Shown here piece by piece: positions 1 through 9,603 of a stretch of DNA of 44,216 nucleotides. The notes under the pieces were generated by a model. That model made no database searches. It was given only the letters and a program-made list of their open reading frames with translations, and had not been told where the DNA came from. A program made the translations under genes and the position numbers. The DNA is from Cladosporium sp. IMV 00045 (lineage: Eukaryota > Ascomycota > Dothideomycetes > Cladosporiales > Cladosporiaceae): positions 1 to 44,216 of the forward strand of contig MSJI02000705.1 of assembly GCA_001931905.2 (NCBI GenBank), read 5' to 3'. Position 1 is the stretch's first letter. Every line of letters starts with the position of its first letter.

Positions 1-154
1 GTGTCTCACCTTGACAACGCTTCGAATCTCCAGCAGATAGAGGGGAAATCGCTCCAAGACATCGACACGGTCAGCAGCGAGGCCCTTCTGAGACTTCCAG
101 CCCTCACTCCAGCCTTTGCCCAGTTTCAGCCTCGACGCCATATCTATAGGCAGC

Positions 155-1648
155 ATGTCAGGGCCTGGCGATGCCTTCTCTACGCAATCACCTATAGCGA
201 CACCAGACCGATCCAGCGTTCGACTCGTCTCCGACTTCTCATCCAACAACGACAGCCTTTCGAACATCTCGACCGGATACGACGGAGCCCAAGGCCTTCT
301 CAACGACTCCGACTGCATTGAATACACCGGCAACAGCCTCTCGACTCCCGACAAGGCATACACACCAGAAAGACCAGCCATTGGATCCCGCCTGCTGTCT
401 TCTATACAAAACGCACAACCCACAGCCGCCGCTCTCTCAAGATCAAAGACGGTCCTTCACTCCCGCGCCAAATCTCTGGCCGCGTTCGTACCAAAACTCA
501 GCCCGAGTACTCCAAGCCCGTCGCCTTCGCCAGAGCAACGACCGCAAACCGCACAACAAAACTCCTCCAACAAGCTGTTCGGCGACCTCTTCAACGGGGA
601 ATCCGCGCCAGTAAGGCTAGGCATCCCGGCCTCTAGCCCTCTCAGAGAGAAAGAAGAAATGGAGTACATCATGGAATACCGCAGCGGCCTCACCGAGCGC
701 CCTCGAAAGAGAGCCAGCATGCTTCCCCAAACGCCCGAAAAGCAAAAAACCAGCTGGTTCGGCCGCAAGTTCGCCTCCCCCTCCCACCCGCAGCCGCAAC
801 AACAACAACAATCACCCGCGGTGGCCCACGACGACCTGGCCAACATGAACATCATGACCTCCCTCTTCCCCCACGGGCAATCCGACGAACTCACCCCGCA
901 CGCCTTCAACGACCTCCTTGTCAACGCCACAACGCTGCTCCAACGCATGCAAACCGCCTACAAAGAAAAAGTCGACTTCATCGCCACCATGCAGCCCGAA
1001 ATGGACGTGCAGCGCGAAGAAGTCGAGGAGGCCGAAATCCGCTCCCGCCACCTCAAACTGCAACTTGAAGACATGGGCCGCCGCGCGCAGGAGCAGGAGA
1101 AGGCCATGCAGGAGCTCGCCTCGCAGCTGTCGGAAGAGCGCTTCCGCCACCAAGAAGCGCGAGAGAAGGAAGCCCGCAAAGCCTCCCGCTCCTTCATCAA
1201 ACCCACCCCGCTGCCCTCGCCAGCAGACGAAACGACCGACGACGAAACCACCCCTCGCCGCCGCGCGGCAGGCGGCAAGCGCACATCAGCCGGTAGCACC
1301 GACGCGTCGGACTCCGGCTTCGAAAGCGACATGGACCGCGACTCTGAATCCCGATGGTCGCAAGACCCGCTCGACCCAGCGGCGCAGCGCGCCGTCCTGT
1401 CCGCGCCCTCGCCCGTCATCACGCCCACGAAGCAGCGCGTCGGCGGGATCAACGCGCACGCGCCGCACCACTCGTCGAATTTGCGCAACAGCGTGACGAG
1501 CGTCAACAAGCGGCTGGGCAGCGACGGGTCGGCGTGGGCGGTCATGGAGCGGCTGAGGGCGGAGAATGTGCAGCTCAGGGCACAGGTGGCGGAGATGCAG
1601 GGCGAGTTGCAGGGGTGTATTGAGCTGATTGGGCGGGTGAGGATATAG
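155..1648 (+). CDS. Conserved fungal coiled-coil protein of unknown function
   Basis: The reading frame from the first ATG at 155 gives 497 residues. The N-terminal half is Ser/Pro-rich and probably disordered, with a short polyglutamine run. A central block (LFGDLFNGESAPVRLG, then later HAFNDLLVNATTLLQRMQ) leads into a charged coiled coil (AYKEKVDFIATMQPE onward, roughly residues 265-345). After a second Ser/Asp-rich linker a short terminal coiled coil follows (MERLRAENVQLRAQV). I recall this block order in uncharacterised proteins of other Pezizomycotina, but no function. The frame is open back to 92 without an ATG, and another frame is open from base 1, so an upstream exon is possible: a 43-nt intron 70-112 (GTCAGC...CTCCAG) would join the two frames. 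Strand and frame are secure; the 5' end is not. Confidence 0.8.
   Translation: MSGPGDAFSTQSPIATPDRSSVRLVSDFSSNNDSLSNISTGYDGAQGLLNDSDCIEYTGNSLSTPDKAYTPERPAIGSRLLSSIQNAQPTAAALSRSKTVLHSRAKSLAAFVPKLSPSTPSPSPSPEQRPQTAQQNSSNKLFGDLFNGESAPVRLGIPASSPLREKEEMEYIMEYRSGLTERPRKRASMLPQTPEKQKTSWFGRKFASPSHPQPQQQQQSPAVAHDDLANMNIMTSLFPHGQSDELTPHAFNDLLVNATTLLQRMQTAYKEKVDFIATMQPEMDVQREEVEEAEIRSRHLKLQLEDMGRRAQEQEKAMQELASQLSEERFRHQEAREKEARKASRSFIKPTPLPSPADETTDDETTPRRRAAGGKRTSAGSTDASDSGFESDMDRDSESRWSQDPLDPAAQRAVLSAPSPVITPTKQRVGGINAHAPHHSSNLRNSVTSVNKRLGSDGSAWAVMERLRAENVQLRAQVAEMQGELQGCIELIGRVRI
797..811 (+). repeat. (CAA)5 microsatellite, polyglutamine
   Basis: Five CAA triplets encode a five-residue Gln run inside the Pro/Ser-rich part of the coiled-coil protein. 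Ordinary low-complexity sequence; likely length-variable between strains. Confidence 0.85.
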
Positions 1649-2269
1649 AAGGGGGGAGTGAGAGAGTTGAGGTTCTTGGGGGATTTCTCATTTTGGGGAT
1701 TGATGGCTTTTGAGCCGTAGGACTGTGAGAATTGTGATTATTATACTTGCATAGGAAGGCATATTTGGTTAAGGAAGGATACGACACTGCGGGCTCAGTG
1801 GTCACTTGCTTAGGAGCAGCAAGAGAAGCGCATACATTGTAAAAAAAGAAAAAGGACAAAATGTACAGGACGCGAATCATTCGAATTATCATTCAATGTC
1901 ACCACAGTCTCGAAAAATGCCAGTAACAACAACGCAAGAACAATGGGAGGCGTCAAATTTTGTAGAACGTTTTCATTTTCAGAGGTATCTCTGCATACGC
2001 TGACAGGTGTGTGTTACACAAGGAATCATGTCCATCCGCGATTCCCTTTTGTTTTTGTCAATCATCAAAAGAAAAGTACAACGTCGATAGAAGTTTTGCT
2101 TCTTTCCCAAGCCCAAAAGTTTTTTCTTTGCAATCAATTCAGAAACGCCAGCCCAAAACGCCTGTCGCCTCGTTGCGCCTATGCTGAGAGGTACTATACA
2201 CGTCTTTGCAGGATTTTCGGCGGGAGGACGAAGTAGGGTCGCGATGTTGGCGAGGTAGACGAGAAGTGC
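1649..2269. other. Convergent intergenic region
   Basis: Lies between the stop of the coiled-coil gene and the in-frame tail behind CBF5. It should hold both 3' UTRs. It is more A/T-rich than its surroundings and I see no credible open frame, RNA gene or repeat in it. Confidence 0.6.
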
Positions 2270-2413
2270 TTACTTCGTACGCCTGCCCCTGCCCCTGCCC
2301 TTGCCCGGCTTGTGGATGATCTTGACGCACTTGTTGCCGGGCATACCGGAGTTTGTGTCGCGCTTCGCCTGTGCCGGTGTGACCTGCTCTTTATGAACGG
2401 TGACAGGAGATTT
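2270..2413 (-). other. In-frame 47-codon coding-like extension after the CBF5 stop
   Basis: Directly after the CBF5 TAG (2416-2414) the same frame stays open for 47 codons to a TAA at 2272-2270. The translation starts KSPVTVHKEQV, passes through MPGNKCVKIIHKPG and ends GKGRGRGRRTK, a basic Arg/Gly-rich tail. About 77% of its codons end in G or C, as in real genes here, so it looks like coding sequence rather than 3' UTR. No GT...AG intron removing the TAG keeps this frame: every AG nearby falls on a codon boundary, and the only phase-0 donors lie far inside the coding sequence. Options are stop-codon readthrough, a recent nonsense mutation or sequencing error, or chance. The TAG-AAA context is not the known efficient fungal readthrough signal (TGA-CTA). 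Confidence 0.5.
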
Positions 2414-4029
2414 CTAATCGCTGTCCGAGTCCTCCTTGGCGGCAGACTTGCGCTTCTCCTTTTTCTCCTTCTTTTCCTTCTTGTTCTTCTTGCGCTCAGC
2501 CTTCTCCTCGGCGGTCTCGCCCTCGTGCTTGCGCTTCTTCTTCTTGTCACCGTCGGCGGAAGCGTCGATGTTGGTCGGGGGCACGGCGGGGGCATCGGCC
2601 ATCTCGGCGGCGGTGGGGAGCTCAGGACCCTTGTTGAGGTGGCCCTCCTTGGAAGGAGCAGCCTCAATAGCGGCACCCTCAGTCTGGTCGGTGGAGCCGG
2701 CCTCGAGGGGCGCGTTGAAGTCCTTGTAATCCTTCTTCCACTGAGCTGGGGTGGCCTCGTTGGGGCGGCCGTACTTGTCAAGCTTGCCAGACTCCTTCAT
2801 CTGCTTCTTGGTGGTGGCGGTCGGGCCCAAGCCCCAGCGACGCGGGTAGAGGTCACGCTCCATGATGCAGCGCTTGACCTTGGCGACGACACCGTGGTCG
2901 CAAGAGGAGATCTCGACGGCAGACATCTGAGCGATACCAATGGCGATGGCCTCACCCTTGGTGGTCATGAGGACGACCTCCTCGTAGACATCAATGCCCT
3001 GCTCGTAGCGGAGAAGACCCGGAAGCATGAGCTTAGCACCGTAGCAGACGGCGTTGACGGCGCTGTCCTTGACGACCAGACGCTTGTAGCCGGTCAGGAG
3101 GGACTCGAGGGGAGAGATGACGGTGCGCAGGGCGGACTCGTCGCGCTGGTTGTCGTAGATCCACTGGGCGTCGAGGACATCGTGAAGAGTGGCCATGCCG
3201 TTCTTCTCGTCCATGGCACCGGAGCGCACACGACGGAGCTCCTGCATGTGACCGCCAACACCGAGGAGGAGACCAAGGTGGACACAGAGGGTACGGATGT
3301 AGGTGCCAGCCTCGCAAGAGACGTGGAAGACGGCGAGTTGGCGCTCATTGTCGAACTCGAGGAGCTTGCTGGAGTAAATAGAGCGAATGCGGAGCTGCCT
3401 CTTGACGGCAGAGATGAGCGGCGGGCGCTGGAAGAGAGCACCAGTGAGGGTCTCGAGGGCGCGCGCGAGCTGGGCCTCGCCGCCTGGGAGCTTGCCGTGA
3501 AGACGGAGGACGGCGACGTACTCCTTACCAGCACCCTGCTGGGACTTGACGAGGCGGGTCGCGCGGTCGATGCAGACAATCAAGCAGCCGGTGACCTTGG
3601 GATCGAGAGTACCAGAGTGACCGGTGCGCTCAACGCGGAGAATGCGCTTGAGCCATGCCACGACTTCGTGCGAGGACGGGTTGGAGGGCTTGTCGAGGTT
3701 GATGACACCTGAGGAGACGTAGGACTGGAGGTCGCGCTTGAGCGGGTTGCAACCAGCGGGAATCGGGGTGAAGTGGCCGGTTCTGACGAGGACTGCAGGA
3801 TGCTGATTAGTCTTGCGCAAGGTCTACGAGGGGGTATAATGTAGGTCAAGGAAGAGAGCGGCGCCTATGTGCGACCAGGCAATCTTCCCTATAACCAATT
3901 TTGATGTAGGGACATACGGTTATCCCAGTTCTTCAGAAGAAGAGGCCAATCGGCGTAGTTGATCTTGGGGGACACCGTAGCATCCGGCTTGATGACGAGC
4001 TCGTCGTCTGCCTGCCTAACGAGCGCCAT
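2414..4029 (-). CDS. CBF5: Cbf5/dyskerin, H/ACA snoRNP pseudouridine synthase
   Basis: Catalytic subunit of box H/ACA snoRNPs, which convert selected uridines of rRNA to pseudouridine in the nucleolus. Two exons: 4029-3918 and 3792-2414, with intron 3917-3793 (GTATGT...CTGCAG, branch CTAAT). The join restores the family sequence [18 protein letters not shown], giving 496 residues. The N-terminal dyskerin-like segment is followed by the TruB domain with the catalytic motif [12 protein letters not shown] (Asp101), the [16 protein letters not shown] motif, then a PUA domain (about residues 265-345) ending near YPRRWGLGP. The C-terminus is a Lys/Glu-rich tract ending SDSD, typical of Cbf5. The stop is TAG at 2416-2414; see the separate entry for the in-frame tail beyond it. 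Identity is certain; exon 1 rests on splice logic and family match. Confidence 0.96.
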
Positions 4030-4789
4030 TGTGTTGTTGAATTGCGCGTGGTGTTGGGTAGGGTGGATGTAGAGAGCTCGTCGCTTGGTGTCGCAAGAAA
4101 AGAATTCAAACTGCTCGCGCAAGCTTCCTCGGTGGTGGGTGGTCGGGAATGGCGGGAGCGGGCCGTCGGCGTCTTCAAAGTCTGAGAGCCTCCAGGATAG
4201 CCAGGGTCTCTCGATAACATCCCGTCATTGTCAGCGAGGACAATAGGTAGAAGTACATGTAGGTACTAATGGTGGATGGCCAAGCGTGTAGCGTGTCTGA
4301 GCGGCACCAACATCAAGGCGAAGTTCCTGAATGTTATGTTCCACAGACATCGCATGATATTCGCTTTACCCTCTTAACGACCACACGCACAACCATGTGC
4401 ATCTGTCACTGACTTCCACTAGATCCGTGTCCGTCATTGTGACAGAACAGTAGGGACTCGAGCGAGAGAGCGGGCCAATGTAACGGCGTGTGTTAGCGAC
4501 CATTGAAGCAAAGACCAAAGAAGTCAAGCAAGGACCTGAGTATTGGTGCAAATGCCAGAGGATTCATGCTTATTTCGTTATACGAAGAAGCAGACGACAC
4601 CTAGCAGAACCCTTATGTTATAGACAGGATGTAAGGTAGTTCAGAGAGTCCGGGCTTTCCTCGATGTGGTCCAACTATTCACTAGTCTCGTAGCCAAGTC
4701 ATAATCAAGGCACAACCCTAGAAAGCTGAAGCCAAAGGCTGTCCGCTGGTGCGCCTGGGTTGAAGGTCTCTGTCAAGATCTCAAGATAT
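4030..4789. other. CBF5 upstream region
   Basis: About 760 bp between the CBF5 start and the stop of the SET gene, both on the minus strand. It should contain the CBF5 promoter and 5' UTR and the SET gene 3' UTR. The short open frames here have no recognisable content. I see no tRNA or repeat. Confidence 0.6.
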
Positions 4790-6745
4790 TTACCTCTTCT
4801 TCAGATTTCTCTTCGCCTCATCCACCCACTCCTGCACCCTCTCCACCCCATACCTAGGAATACCCTTATACCTCTCCTCGCCATAAGTCTCGTTCAGCGC
4901 CTTAAGCACAGCCTCAACCCTGCCCACCGTGACCCTCTTGACAACCCTCACATCTTCCCTCTGCATCAACGCATCCGCCTGGCCCATAAGCTCCATTCTC
5001 TTCGCCCTCACCTCCGCGCCATCCTTCTTCTCCGCCCGGCACAATCTACAATCACACGAGAAACCCCAGGTAGTCTTCAAACTAGCCGCCCGCTCTTCGT
5101 AGTCGAGCGACTCGGCGTACGCGTGGAAGATCTCCTCGCCCGCTTTGATGGGCCGAGTGGCGCGGAAGACCATCAGGTCGCCCACACTGTCTTTCTTCGC
5201 ATTGGGCATGCACGAGTGGTTGATGTAGGCCGATCGCACCCAGAGGCCGGTGCTAGCCATTCGGCCATCTTGCTTGCCGGTGGCGAATGTCTCGCCGGGA
5301 CCGAAGGCGTTGCGCGAGACGATGTCGTGGATTTGGAAGCCGTCGACGATGGGAGAACCGTCTTTGACGAGCAGTTGCTTGCCCAAACCTTCGTGGTCGC
5401 CGAAAAGGCTTGTGGCTTTTTCGATTTGGGATGGGTTCGCCATGAGCTTGGAGACGATGGCTTTGGTTAGGCCGACGGGCTGCACGCGGGTCTGCTTGTC
5501 ACGGGAATCGACGGTCAATGCCGTCCAACCCTCCGCTTCGTGACTCCAAACGATGCAGAGCGCCTTTTCGCACGAGATGATCGAGCCAGCATCGATGTCC
5601 TTGGTCGCGAACAGACCAAAGCCACGGCCCTTGCTTTCTTTCCTCTCCGTCTCGCCATCGTAGTCCGCAGCATCAGCACGGGGACGAAGCTTTGACAGGC
5701 CCGATCTGATCTTCTGAAAATCGTATTCTCCAGTCTTCTGCTCGCGCAGACGAATAGTCACTTTCTCCAGGTTTGTAGCCGCGTCTTTGTCGGTCGGTGC
5801 CAGCTTCTGCTGCTTCTCGAATAAGTCCCTCGCATCCTGCCACTGGCCAAGGTTGTACGCCGCGCAAGCCGCGCGGAAGTAAGCCTTGCTATCAAGGTCC
5901 TTGTGTCTCGCGTCGTCAATGTCCGTGACAGCAGCCACACCGTCGGTCTTTGCTTCGTCCATACGGTGCAGTTGGAGATTGACGTGTGCACGGTTGCGGT
6001 GAATATCGTAGGCCAGCTTGTCTTTCGAAGCGCCGCCCTTTTCGAGAATGGCGAGACCCTCGCTGTATCTCGCGTGAGCGTCCAGGAGCTCTTTGCGCTT
6101 CAGCGCAGCGTTTCCTTCTTCCTTGCACTTGGTTGCCTTTTCAACGGCTGAGGATCCCTCAGCAGCGGCAATCTCATCGTTGTGAATGACAATGTCTGAA
6201 GGGTGATCGATGCGAAGAGTGGGCTCGTTGTCATCGCTCAGAGTAAAGTAAGGCTCTTTGATAGTGAACGACTTGAGCGAATCCAGTAGATCCTCACCGC
6301 CCCTCGACTTGTGCACCACAACTTCCAAACGCTCAACATCTTTGGACCCTGCTTCCTCCACCGCCGTCCAAGAATGCGCCTTCTGCTCCACAACCTCCTC
6401 CTTACGCCTAACCGTAAGCTTCTTTCCCCGATGGTGCGTCTCCATCTTCAACTCGGCCAGCTTCATCGGCGTCAATTCGTCCAGGGAAAGCGTGCAAGGC
6501 GAATAGGGCTTTCCGATGGCCAGCACGGTGATTCCCTCCGATTTCTTCTCCTCGCCACCGCCCATGAAGTCCATGTCGGTCATGAGCGTGGACATGGTGA
6601 TTTGCTGATGCAGGGCTTGCTTGTCGGTGGCTTCTCTGGGCCGACCGGCAAGCTCTTTGCATTTTTGCTGTCGGTCCTTGATCCGGGTTTGAATCCGTTC
6701 GGCCTCTTGAGGGGTGATGTGGATAGTGCCGGGTGCTTCGGACAT
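4790..6745 (-). CDS. TPR and SET domain protein (SMYD-like lysine methyltransferase candidate)
   Basis: Single exon, 651 residues from the ATG at 6745; the open frame runs 33 codons further but without a better start. An N-terminal segment of about 195 residues has no domain I recognise. TPR-like helices follow (about 200-335; KCKEEGNAALKRKELLDAHARYSEG is the first repeat region). The SET domain covers about 365-545: the entry motif GRGFGLFATKDIDAG, the cofactor-site motif YINHSCMPNA (residues 508-516) and the closing EEIFHAYAESLDYEER. A Cys-rich post-SET motif (CDCRLC, 564-569) should bind zinc. There is no MYND finger, so it resembles the fungal TPR-SET branch rather than true SMYD proteins. 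By family it transfers methyl groups from S-adenosylmethionine to protein lysines; the substrate is unknown. Confidence 0.88.
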   Translation of the reverse strand: MSEAPGTIHITPQEAERIQTRIKDRQQKCKELAGRPREATDKQALHQQITMSTLMTDMDFMGGGEEKKSEGITVLAIGKPYSPCTLSLDELTPMKLAELKMETHHRGKKLTVRRKEEVVEQKAHSWTAVEEAGSKDVERLEVVVHKSRGGEDLLDSLKSFTIKEPYFTLSDDNEPTLRIDHPSDIVIHNDEIAAAEGSSAVEKATKCKEEGNAALKRKELLDAHARYSEGLAILEKGGASKDKLAYDIHRNRAHVNLQLHRMDEAKTDGVAAVTDIDDARHKDLDSKAYFRAACAAYNLGQWQDARDLFEKQQKLAPTDKDAATNLEKVTIRLREQKTGEYDFQKIRSGLSKLRPRADAADYDGETERKESKGRGFGLFATKDIDAGSIISCEKALCIVWSHEAEGWTALTVDSRDKQTRVQPVGLTKAIVSKLMANPSQIEKATSLFGDHEGLGKQLLVKDGSPIVDGFQIHDIVSRNAFGPGETFATGKQDGRMASTGLWVRSAYINHSCMPNAKKDSVGDLMVFRATRPIKAGEEIFHAYAESLDYEERAASLKTTWGFSCDCRLCRAEKKDGAEVRAKRMELMGQADALMQREDVRVVKRVTVGRVEAVLKALNETYGEERYKGIPRYGVERVQEWVDEAKRNLKKR

Positions 6746-7382
6746 TTTTGGCTTGGGTGTAGCTCGAGATTGTTGTATAGATGTTTTCAAATATTTTCCT
6801 CCCAGAGATATATGATAACCAAATAGGGGGTCAGATCTGTTCACAGATAGTCAAGTTCGGACGACAATTCGTCGTAATCCAGATATATCCAGTCTTTGGT
6901 CCAGTTCGGCAATTCGATGAGAAGCAAGTTAATATCAGAATTAAATTATCGGCGACTAGATTCAAGGTTTCAGTCGTAGCCTCAGAAGACTGTTCCAACT
7001 GCTTTTCGTCCAAAATAGTTGCCTAGCAATTTGGCGTATGTCAGTGGTCGATCTGATCTGAGGCAAAGTTCTCTTTCTAGTCATCAAATTCCGCTCTGCC
7101 GGTCCGAGGACAGAGGCAAAACTGGGGGCAAAAAACTGAGGCTTGGCGTCTTCACGACATGTAAGGATAGACATGGAGAGTTGTTAGTACAAAGTGACTG
7201 GGATTTTCAAGTCAAAACTATCTCACACTGATGTGAAAAAAGAGCAAAATACAATAAACATTTGGGAAGGTTTACTGGCTATTTATCTGGACCTCGGGGC
7301 GAGAATCCTGTCAGCGATCGGCAGAACGAAGACCCCAAAACAAGTCCTTTGGAAAGAGACAGCCAGGCGAACATGTATGAAC
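6746..7382. other. Intergenic region upstream of the TPR-SET gene
   Basis: About 640 bp, noticeably A/T-rich. It should hold the TPR-SET promoter and the 3' end of the F-box-like transcript. Short open frames on both strands show no recognisable protein. Confidence 0.55.
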
Positions 7383-8294
7383 TCAGACTATTCCCAAGAG
7401 TTGCCTGAGCAATTCTATCACCTCGCGGTCACCCACTCGTGCTCGCAATTTGCAACCAGGTGCGATGACACCGACCTTATCAATAATCTCGGCCGTTCCC
7501 TGTCGCATGTCCAGTAAAGTGAGTGTCGACCACCCCTTGTGCTCTAGACGAGCAGTTGCGCGAGCCGCGATTCTAATGGCGCTGAAAAGGCTCTCAACAG
7601 CTTCATCGTCAGGAGTCCTGGGTATATGCTCAATTCGTGATATGAGCGTAGAGCGAACATCCGATGGCAGGTTGATAAGTCCAATCTTGACGTCTGGCAT
7701 GCGTCTTCCCCAGATGCAGACCGGATGGAGGATATCTTGCAACACTGAAGTGTCGACACCTTTCTTTCCGAGTAGGCGCAGATTGAGATTGGTGATATCG
7801 CTTGCCGCGTCGAGATACATGAGCAGACCTGCGAGAACGTGATTCAGAGCCATCTGGTAAGGGCGAGTTGGAGCCCCTTCCAATTTGATGGCGATTGATA
7901 CACGATGGAATTTCCTCAAGGATAACGGCCAGACAGAAGACATGTAGACCGACTTTGGTTGATACGTCTTTGCCCTGACAAGGTGGTCACCAGCAAAGGT
8001 CTTCACGCGGATCTGATCTCCCGGCGAGCCGTCGCGCTCAACGCTGAGTTTGACTCGAAAGTGGACTTGCGCGTATAGTATAGGCTCGGCTTCCGCTCGT
8101 ATGAGCTTGCATGTCCAGACAATCTGGGTAGAAGCTGTCCCACATTTGTCGTGCTTGGATGGAATTAGAAGCTCGTGATAGATTGCGAGTCGAAGCTCTG
8201 GTGGTAGCCGAAAGAAGATAGACGAGTCCGGTCGATCTCTGTTAACGGGAGTGATAGCCTTGTCAGCGTTCGACTTTGGCATTTTTGTGGACAT
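7383..8294 (-). CDS. F-box-like protein of unknown function
   Basis: Single exon, 303 residues from the ATG at 8294 (a second Met lies at codon 5). Near the N-terminus the sequence FFRLPPELRLAIYHELL has the LPxELRxxIY pattern of the many fungal F-box-like proteins, in which it would contact Skp1 of an SCF ubiquitin ligase. A Cys (WTCKLIRAEAEPILY) follows at the usual spacing; this second motif is common in dothideomycete family members that recur in large, fast-changing paralogue groups. The rest has no leucine-rich or WD repeats I can recognise, so the substrate-binding part is undefined. No signal peptide or membrane segment. The F-box assignment is by motif only. Confidence 0.72.
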   Translation of the reverse strand: MSTKMPKSNADKAITPVNRDRPDSSIFFRLPPELRLAIYHELLIPSKHDKCGTASTQIVWTCKLIRAEAEPILYAQVHFRVKLSVERDGSPGDQIRVKTFAGDHLVRAKTYQPKSVYMSSVWPLSLRKFHRVSIAIKLEGAPTRPYQMALNHVLAGLLMYLDAASDITNLNLRLLGKKGVDTSVLQDILHPVCIWGRRMPDVKIGLINLPSDVRSTLISRIEHIPRTPDDEAVESLFSAIRIAARATARLEHKGWSTLTLLDMRQGTAEIIDKVGVIAPGCKLRARVGDREVIELLRQLLGIV

Positions 8295-9603
8295 TGTCCG
8301 GTGCTAGAGATGTAGAGTTGTACACTGAGTACTGGCACATCGTGTATCAGCGAGGTCGTGTGCAAAGATACAGAGAAGAGGTCACAGTCCATGTTAACCT
8401 GCGATACATCTGCTTTCACTGATAGCAGTCGTCATATAGCCTACCGTGAAGGTATGGCACATCATACAGGTATTCACTACTCCGTGCTTTCTGGCGCTGT
8501 ACTGCGCCTGCAGTTCGGGTCTCAGCATGATGTAATCACATTCTGCTGATGCCGTTGTGTTGGGTGTACCAGAATCGCTGTCTTGCCGCTGAGAGACTTC
8601 GAGTCCAGTGACATGCATCTAAGCGTTTATACCAACCCCATGACGCTGGTACAATTATGCTTGATCCACAATGTTTAGATATCAATCTGGAGAAAGAGAT
8701 GAGAAATGCAGCGCCTTTGTTGGATTGCATTCTCCTCAAGCTGCGAGTAATCTGGCAGTATATGTCTCGTTTCTGGCCCGGATGCCCAAGCAACACAAAT
8801 TCATCTCGAATTAGGTAGGTAGTTTATACCGTCAATCGAGAAGTCGTATCCGGTGTCTGTACTTGGGTTTTCTCGGATGAAAGGATGGCCTTTCCATTCT
8901 AAGACGTATATGGCCGCCGGTGATTACCAGCATTTTCATATGTGTGTCGCTTCGGAAATAGTGCGGGAAATCGAATTAAAGGCGATAGTTATACGGCATA
9001 TGCCTGTTGCGTTGGTGTTTGCTGGTGGCTGGACAGAAAAGCTGCAGGGAAGATGTCTGCGGTCGCCAGGGTGATCCCATCGTCACAAGGCATTACGCCG
9101 CGGTCCAGTGGAAGTTTCCTCTAGAACAGGAGCTGCTGATGAATGCGACAAATAAAACAGAGTCCAGAAGAAATCCAACATCTATCTTGCGACATGCCCT
9201 ATAGTAGGAGGTAGGAGTGAGTGACGTATATTTAGGGAGAAACAAACAACATGAAGAGACGATCCTTTTGTTGGAGGCAGCAGTGCTTGGGGTGGATTTG
9301 CCCAAGCCACGCGGATTCGTACATATGTACGTCCTAGCGCAATCAGCCAGCCACCACGCCCACGTCAACTCAAACCTGCTGATGCAAGTGTTTACGGAGA
9401 ACCCTAAAACTTGCAACGGCTCTTTTTCTGGTGGAAGCTGGATTGTATTGTGATTTTCCACTAGGCTCCAGGGAAAGTGCAACTTTCTCTCGGTGGTGAC
9501 TGCTTTTTGTTCCAGATCGAGAATCGAGAAGCAAATTCGATTTCAAACAACTCCCCGATCGCTGCGCAATACATTTGCTTACCAGAGAATATCTAGAGGA
9601 AGC
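8295..9603. other. Gene-poor intergenic stretch
   Basis: About 1.3 kb between the divergent F-box-like gene and the unknown gene at 9604, so it should contain both promoters. The open frames are all under 130 codons, mostly from non-ATG starts, and show no domain or coding-like composition. No tRNA, repeat array or element ends seen. Confidence 0.55.

Noticed and set aside
2414..2570. An intron removing the CBF5 TAG so that the tail would be a normal last exon
   Set aside because: The donor candidates GTGACA and GTCTGC are in the wrong phase for the tail frame, and the removed sequence is the normal Lys/Glu-rich Cbf5 C-terminus.
2312..3712. A 466-codon open frame on the plus strand, antisense to CBF5
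   Set aside because: It lies fully opposite CBF5 and its Leu/Val/Gly/Asp-rich translation is what G/C-ending codons give on the opposite strand. No domain is recognisable.
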